9,436 nt of DNA, from assembly GCA_037445245.1 (NCBI GenBank), contig JBBIKU010000094.1, forward strand, positions 1 through 9,436, read 5' to 3'. How positions within the stretch are numbered: the stretch's first letter is position 1; every line of letters begins with the position of its first letter. The translations under genes and the position numbers were made by a program. Shown here piece by piece: positions 5,903 to 9,436 of this stretch. This DNA is from JBBIKU01 sp037445245 (lineage in GTDB: Bacteria > Chloroflexota > Anaerolineae > Anaerolineales > Anaerolineaceae). The notes beneath the pieces are model-generated. The model saw only the letters and a program-made list of their open reading frames with translations, ran no database searches and was not told the DNA's origin.

Positions 5903-6943
5903 ATGAAGATATACAAAATCGATTCAAACAACACCCTTATCCAATACGCGGAACAAGATTTTAAGCTGAAAAATTTCGAAGCAAAACTTGAAGACTGGCT
6001 GGCAAATAATCCCCATTGCATATTAGAGGAAGAAACAATTCTTATTATTGGTCGCCAAGTGAGTACCAATCTGGGTAGTGTAATTGACTTATTAGCGGTT
6101 GACAGAAGTGGGGATTCGCTTGTTATCGAGCTGAAAAGAGATCGCACTCCTCGAGAAACAATCGCGCAAATATTGGAATATGCATCCTTCGTTGATGCAT
6201 TACAGTACAAACAAATCGAGGAGATATTCACGCAATACACCAATGAGGACAATATAAATCTTGCCGATTATCACAGGAGCTACTTTCAATTAACCGAAGA
6301 TGAAGCCGTTGCATTCAATAAAAATCAAAAGTTGGTCATAATTGCCCAGGTAATCAACAGAGAGGTCAAACAAATCTCCACATATCTTCGAAAAAAAGGG
6401 GTTGATTTTTACTGCCTCGAATTTAAATATTTCACAAATGAAAAAAGCGAAAAAATAATCTCAACTGATCTTGTGGTTGGCGCAGACACAGATTCGATAA
6501 AGAAAGTCAGTTCTGGTTCTCTACCTCGAGTTAATCCTACCTCCTTCATAGCTTCGCTTGATCAGAATGGAAAAACATTCTTTGAATCGATTCTAAATTT
6601 TGCCGAGAAAAATAAATATCCGATCCACTGGGGATCAAAAGGTTTCTCGCTAAATGCTGACCTGAATGGTACCCACATCAATATCTTATACGGGTATCCT
6701 CCCCATGCGGTCTTCAAACAAAGTATATATACAGCATGTGTTGAGATAATCAAAAAAGTTGAAGATGGTGAATCGATAGTCGAGTATTTTCGCCAAAAAC
6801 TGCTTGATTTAGACGGATTTGAACAAGCAGGTACGGAATTAAAATTGATGATAAATAAACCAAAAGGCGAAAAAACTGAGCCCCTGCAAACTATCTTCTC
6901 TGAAGTCATCGCCAAGATTATAGAACATGGTTTAAAGGAATAA
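5903..6943 (+). CDS. NucS/RecB-like PD-(D/E)XK nuclease domain protein (AT-rich, likely transferred)
   Basis: This 346-residue protein is probably a DNA nuclease of the PD-(D/E)XK fold, closest in pattern to the catalytic domain of NucS/DUF91 proteins. The core is IDLLAVD with D62, then VIELKRD with E76 and K78, then QILEYASF with Q89 and Y93, the QxxxY helix of RecB-type nucleases. LEDWLANNP at 29-37 matches the helix that precedes this domain in NucS relatives. Residues from about 210 form a second domain (HWGSKGFSLN, YGYPP) of unknown role. GAGG at 5892-5895 lies seven bases before the ATG. Two hand-counted 60-base lines (5941 and 6421) give about 38% and 27% G+C, against about 68% for line 7201 in the neighbouring glycosyltransferase. 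It has no methylase, helicase or other defence partner nearby. Roles in restriction, phage defence or mismatch repair are all open. Confidence 0.78.
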   Translation: MKIYKIDSNNTLIQYAEQDFKLKNFEAKLEDWLANNPHCILEEETILIIGRQVSTNLGSVIDLLAVDRSGDSLVIELKRDRTPRETIAQILEYASFVDALQYKQIEEIFTQYTNEDNINLADYHRSYFQLTEDEAVAFNKNQKLVIIAQVINREVKQISTYLRKKGVDFYCLEFKYFTNEKSEKIISTDLVVGADTDSIKKVSSGSLPRVNPTSFIASLDQNGKTFFESILNFAEKNKYPIHWGSKGFSLNADLNGTHINILYGYPPHAVFKQSIYTACVEIIKKVEDGESIVEYFRQKLLDLDGFEQAGTELKLMINKPKGEKTEPLQTIFSEVIAKIIEHGLKE

Positions 6944-7050
6944 AGTCAAAATAGTGCTCGAATGGTTATAAGCCGCTACTCAACGTTTTTCCAGAGGCTA
7001 GGATTAACCTACCCCTACCCTGATATAATTCCCCCACATTAAACAAAAAG
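6944..7050. other. Intergenic region with an extended -10 element facing the tRNA antisense
   Basis: No gene is seen. TGATATAAT at 7021-7029 on the + strand is a perfect extended -10 element. A transcript from it would run across the tRNA-Thr gene in antisense and reach the glycosyltransferase ATG at 7154. The A-run at 7045-7049 is, on the - strand, the T-run that should end the tRNA transcript. Confidence 0.35.
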
Positions 7051-7122
7051 AGCCACCGAAGGGACTTGAACCCTTGACCGGACGATTACGAATCGTCTGC
7101 TCTACCACTGAGCTACGGTGGC
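7051..7122 (-). tRNA. tRNA-Thr (anticodon CGT)
   Basis: Read on the - strand this is a complete 72-base cloverleaf: acceptor GCCACCG pairing with CGGTGGC, D arm GCTC/GAGC, anticodon stem GACGA/TCGTC with loop TTCGTAA (anticodon CGT, reading ACG threonine codons), T arm AAGGG/CCCTT with TTCAAGT, and discriminator T. CCA is not encoded, so it must be added after transcription. A T-run (TTTTT) begins two bases after the discriminator and probably terminates the transcript. Confidence 0.96.
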
Positions 7123-7131
7123 GCGGCGCTA

Positions 7132-7140
7132 ATTATACCA
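7132..7140 (-). promoter_or_regulatory. Extended -10 promoter of the tRNA-Thr gene
   Basis: On the - strand TGGTATAAT lies nine bases upstream of the tRNA 5' end. A TTGCAT about 16 bases further upstream is a possible weak -35 element and falls inside the first codons of the divergent glycosyltransferase gene. The 11-base string GTTGGTATAAT is identical to that at the ecfA promoter. Confidence 0.6.
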
Positions 7141-7153
7141 ACAGGCAACCATT

Positions 7154-8431
7154 ATGCAAGAGAACCCGCTCAACATCGCCATGATCTCCTACCATACCTG
7201 CCCGCTGGCAACCCTGGGCGGCAAGGACACCGGCGGAATGAACGTCTACGTGCGCGAGCTGGCGAGCCACCTCGGGCGCATCGGCATCCACGTCGATGTG
7301 TTCACCCGCTCGCAGGACGAACACGTCCCCCACGTGCTGCACGACCTGGGTTTCGGCAACCGGGTGGTGCACGTGCCCGCCGGACCCGAGCTGCCCCTCC
7401 CCAAAGCCCGGCTGGCAGAACACCTGCTGCAGTTCATCGCCGGTGTTCGGGAATTCGCCGCCCACAAGGGGCTGCGCTACGATCTGATCCACAGCCACTA
7501 CTGGCTCTCGGGGCTGGCGGCAAAGGAACTCAAAAGCGCCTGGGAGGTACCGCTGGTGCACATGTTCCACACCCTGGGACAGATGAAGAACCGCGTGGCG
7601 CGCTCCGCGGCCGAAATGGAAGGCGATTACCGCACCGAGGGCGAGCAGGAGGTGCTGCAGATCGCCGACCGGCTGGTGGCGGCGACCGTCGCCGAGCATG
7701 CCCAGCTTCAATTCCTCTATCGCGCCGATATACGCAAGCTGGTGATCATTCCTCCCGGCGTCGACACCGCCCACTTCTACCCCATTCCCGGTGACGAGGC
7801 GAAAGAGGTGGTCGGCGTGCCCCCCAACGAGTGTATGCTGCTATTCGTCGGTCGCATCGAACCGCTCAAAGGCGTCGACACCCTCATCCGTGCCCTGGCG
7901 CTGCTGCATGAGCAGGGCGGCTTGCTGAAAGAGTGCCCGCACTACCTGGCGATCATCGGCGGTGACCCTGAAGACAACGACCAGACGATGAACACCGAGA
8001 TGGTGCGCCTGAAAGCGCTGTGCAAGGAACTGGGCATCGACGACCTGGTGCTTTTTCTGGGCAAGCGCAGCCAGGAAACGCTGCCCTATTATTACGCCGC
8101 TGCCGAGATCGTGATCGTCCCCTCGCATTACGAATCGTTCGGCATGGTGGCGCTGGAAGCCATGGCGTGCGGCACACCGGTTATCGCCTCGCAGGTGGGT
8201 GGGCTGGCGTTCCTGGTGCAGGACTGCGTCACCGGTTTCGTCATCCCCGATGACGACCCGCCAGCCCTAGCGGATCGCCTCAGGCTGCTGATCTGCGATT
8301 CCGAACTGCGCCAGAAGCTGGGCAAACAGGCGACCGCCTACGCCCAGGCGTACGCCTGGGAGCACATCACCAACAAGATCGCTGACCTTTACCGCCAGGT
8401 GATCGCAGCCGCCACCGCTCCCAACAGGTAG
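7154..8431 (+). CDS. GT4-family glycosyltransferase (MshA / sucrose-phosphate-synthase-like)
   Basis: This 425-residue retaining GT-B glycosyltransferase should transfer a sugar from a nucleotide-sugar donor to a small acceptor in the cytoplasm. The N-terminal half has GGKDTGGMNVYVREL at 22-36, the glycine-rich acceptor-side loop shared by MshA and sucrose-phosphate synthase, HSHYWLSG at 113-120 and FHTLGQMKN at 138-146. The C-terminal half has PPGVD at 200-204, VGRIEPLKG at 232-240, and the E-x7-E donor site E327/E335 in YESFGMVALEAMACG. Length and motif order are those of an intact enzyme. The start ATG has no clear ribosome site; only 31 bases separate it from the tRNA. No other mycothiol or sucrose genes are adjacent, so acceptor and product are undetermined. 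Confidence 0.88.
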   Translation: MQENPLNIAMISYHTCPLATLGGKDTGGMNVYVRELASHLGRIGIHVDVFTRSQDEHVPHVLHDLGFGNRVVHVPAGPELPLPKARLAEHLLQFIAGVREFAAHKGLRYDLIHSHYWLSGLAAKELKSAWEVPLVHMFHTLGQMKNRVARSAAEMEGDYRTEGEQEVLQIADRLVAATVAEHAQLQFLYRADIRKLVIIPPGVDTAHFYPIPGDEAKEVVGVPPNECMLLFVGRIEPLKGVDTLIRALALLHEQGGLLKECPHYLAIIGGDPEDNDQTMNTEMVRLKALCKELGIDDLVLFLGKRSQETLPYYYAAAEIVIVPSHYESFGMVALEAMACGTPVIASQVGGLAFLVQDCVTGFVIPDDDPPALADRLRLLICDSELRQKLGKQATAYAQAYAWEHITNKIADLYRQVIAAATAPNR

Positions 8432-8437
8432 AACAGT

Positions 8438-9082
8438 TTAGCCCACTATCCCATTAAACACGTACAGCGCAATTAGCAGGAAGAACCATATCCACACCCC
8501 CATGCGGAAGCGGCTGAGGGGCATGTGCTGCCTGAATAGCAGGTAGGCAAAGGTGCCTGCCGCCCCCGCCGGCGCAAGGAAGCCGCTGATGCGCAGCGAC
8601 TGGTGCATGAAGGGCAGCCATTGCCCCAGTTGCACCTGACCCGCCACGAACAGATAAGCCGCCCAGCTCAACATCAATACCAGGAAAAATAACTGCGGAT
8701 CCACCGGCAGGCTACGCCGCCACAGCGTGGTCAGTATCAGCCACGCCATGATGAACACCAGCACCCCCATCGTGCTCACCAGTTCGCCTTCGCCCAAATA
8801 GCCGCTCATCTCGACCATCTTCCAGGCGAACACCCCGCCCATCGCCCCAAACCAGGCGCGGGGCACTTCCTGCTCCTGATAGATTTCCGCCTGGCTGCGG
8901 TCGAGGCAAAACATGGCAACGCCAAGCAGCACCAGTGCGAACACCAGCAAGCCGGCGCGGTCGAAGAGCATGTCAAACGGCGCCACCAGCAGCATCAACA
9001 CCACCGAGGTCAGTAAGAGCACAAAGGCGGGGAACACGCCTTCCAGGATATTGGCACGTAGTTTAGGATGAATGATGTTCAT
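8438..9082 (-). CDS. Multi-pass membrane protein of unknown function
   Basis: I do not recognise this 214-residue protein. It has about six or seven hydrophobic segments: near 16-35, 43-61, 75-91 (weaker), 101-120, 130-149, 165-183 and 194-212. A charged loop DRSQAEIYQEQEVPR lies at 61-75 and WRRSLPVDPQ at 121-130. No catalytic motif is evident. Its ATG lies three bases after the stop of the upstream CBM9-domain gene as re-read across the gap, and no ribosome site is seen, so it is probably translated by coupling in the same operon. Its 3' end converges on the glycosyltransferase gene with six bases between, and no hairpin terminator is visible there. Confidence 0.75.
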   Translation of the reverse strand: MNIIHPKLRANILEGVFPAFVLLLTSVVLMLLVAPFDMLFDRAGLLVFALVLLGVAMFCLDRSQAEIYQEQEVPRAWFGAMGGVFAWKMVEMSGYLGEGELVSTMGVLVFIMAWLILTTLWRRSLPVDPQLFFLVLMLSWAAYLFVAGQVQLGQWLPFMHQSLRISGFLAPAGAAGTFAYLLFRQHMPLSRFRMGVWIWFFLLIALYVFNGIVG

Positions 9083-9085
9083 GGT

Positions 9086-9436
9086 TTATTGGGTTAACAC
9101 CAGTTCTCCCCAGGNNNNNNNNNNCTGTCAAACGGCGCCCGGAGGCGCTCGAAACCATACTTTGCTGGACGTTTTGTTCGGTGTTGTCGTTATCAGACAC
9201 CGAGAGCGCAAAGCCGAAGCGCTTTCCGTTGGCGGGTGAAACATTGAACACACTCCACGGAATGTGGGCTTCCACCCGGTACTTCCCTTCCTCTTTCACC
9301 GCCGCGATCTTCACTTCTGATTTCGTCCCGGCGCGTGAACGTGAGAACCACAGGTAGGCTTCTTTCTCACCGCTCACATCCGGTCTGCCGGGCGAAATGC
9401 CGAGCTGATAATCGTCACCGCTCAACTGGCGCGAGT
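9086..9436 (-). CDS. C-terminal end of a protein with a CBM9-like carbohydrate-binding domain (partial; contains assembly gap)
   Basis: The frame is open from the window edge (SRQLSGDDYQLG...) through AYLWFSRSRAG, EGKYRVEAHIPWSVF, GKRFGFALSVSDND and SASGRRLT up to the N gap. This is the pattern of the CBM9-type sugar-binding beta-sandwich, in which an E-A-x-I-P-W strand and a G-x-x-x-G-F-x-x-x-x-x-D-N-D segment precede a terminal WG-L-x-L. After the gap, WGELVLTQ and a TAA at 9086-9088 occur in another frame. Simply continuing the first frame through the 10 N gives nonsense ending at 9063. The true stop is therefore very probably 9086. The N-terminal part, which would tell whether this is an enzyme or a surface protein, lies outside the window. 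Confidence 0.72.
9115..9124. other. Assembly gap of 10 N
   Basis: Ten undetermined bases lie inside the CBM9-like coding region and break its reading frame. The flanking frames agree only if the real gap is a multiple of three. Nine bases would supply the residues expected by the family. Confidence 0.97.

Noticed and set aside
5696..7122. Integrated element using tRNA-Thr as attachment site
   Set aside because: The AT-rich gene borders the tRNA 3' end, but I found no duplicate of the tRNA 3' sequence to the left and no integrase, so an attachment site is not supported.
9063..9425. Reading the CBM9-like gene straight through the N gap to a stop at 9063
   Set aside because: The residues after the gap in that frame make no sense, while WGELVLTQ plus stop appears in the adjacent frame and leaves the next gene's start free.
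1..9436. CRISPR array, rRNA, or a multi-gene defence or biosynthetic cluster
   Set aside because: No regularly spaced repeats or rRNA sequence were seen, and the single nuclease has no defence partners within the window.

Overview
The window is mostly GC-rich bacterial DNA with short gene spacings. It looks like a chromosomal contig from an uncultured Chloroflexota-type bacterium. I infer this from the fused EcfA-EcfA ATPase, the LplA/LplB-type ligase, the REP-associated transposase with its GTAGGG-type palindrome and the gene style; there is no rRNA or marker gene to confirm it. A run of 10 N at 9115-9124 marks an assembly gap.

Region 1 (1-1571, + strand) is a compact operon. It holds the tail of an unrecognised gene, then a lipoate ligase in two pieces: LplB, the C-terminal accessory domain as a separate protein, followed by LplA, the catalytic subunit. 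Both junctions have overlapping stop and start codons. A hotdog thioesterase of the fluoroacetyl-CoA thioesterase (FlK) type follows with its Thr/Glu/His triad intact. The operon's likely job is protein lipoylation with an acyl-CoA thioesterase alongside.

Region 2 (1593-4165, - strand, convergent) is the energy module of an ECF vitamin transporter: one polypeptide with two ABC ATPase domains (EcfA-EcfA) and the transmembrane EcfT. No substrate-binding S subunit is present in the window. The ATPase gene appears to be transcribed as a leaderless mRNA from an extended -10 promoter. Divergent from it (4276-5022, + strand) lies a lipoprotein-anchored SagB-type nitroreductase.

Region 3 (5023-5902) has no intact gene. 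It holds a decayed small lipoprotein gene joined in frame to a decayed REP-associated tyrosine transposase (RAYT), with a GTAGGG...CCCTAC palindrome inside the transposase remnant. Region 4 (5903-6943) is a markedly AT-rich gene for a NucS/RecB-like PD-(D/E)XK nuclease, probably acquired by transfer. A tRNA-Thr(CGT) follows on the - strand.

Region 5 (7154-9436) has a GT4 (MshA/sucrose-phosphate-synthase-like) glycosyltransferase on the + strand. Convergent to it on the - strand are a multi-pass membrane protein of unknown function and the 3' end of a gene with a CBM9-like carbohydrate-binding domain, interrupted by the N gap.

I did not find a convincing new multi-gene system. The most useful leads are the split ligase operon with its unidentified upstream partner, the orphan AT-rich nuclease, the transposase/lipoprotein chimera and the repeated extended -10 promoters.
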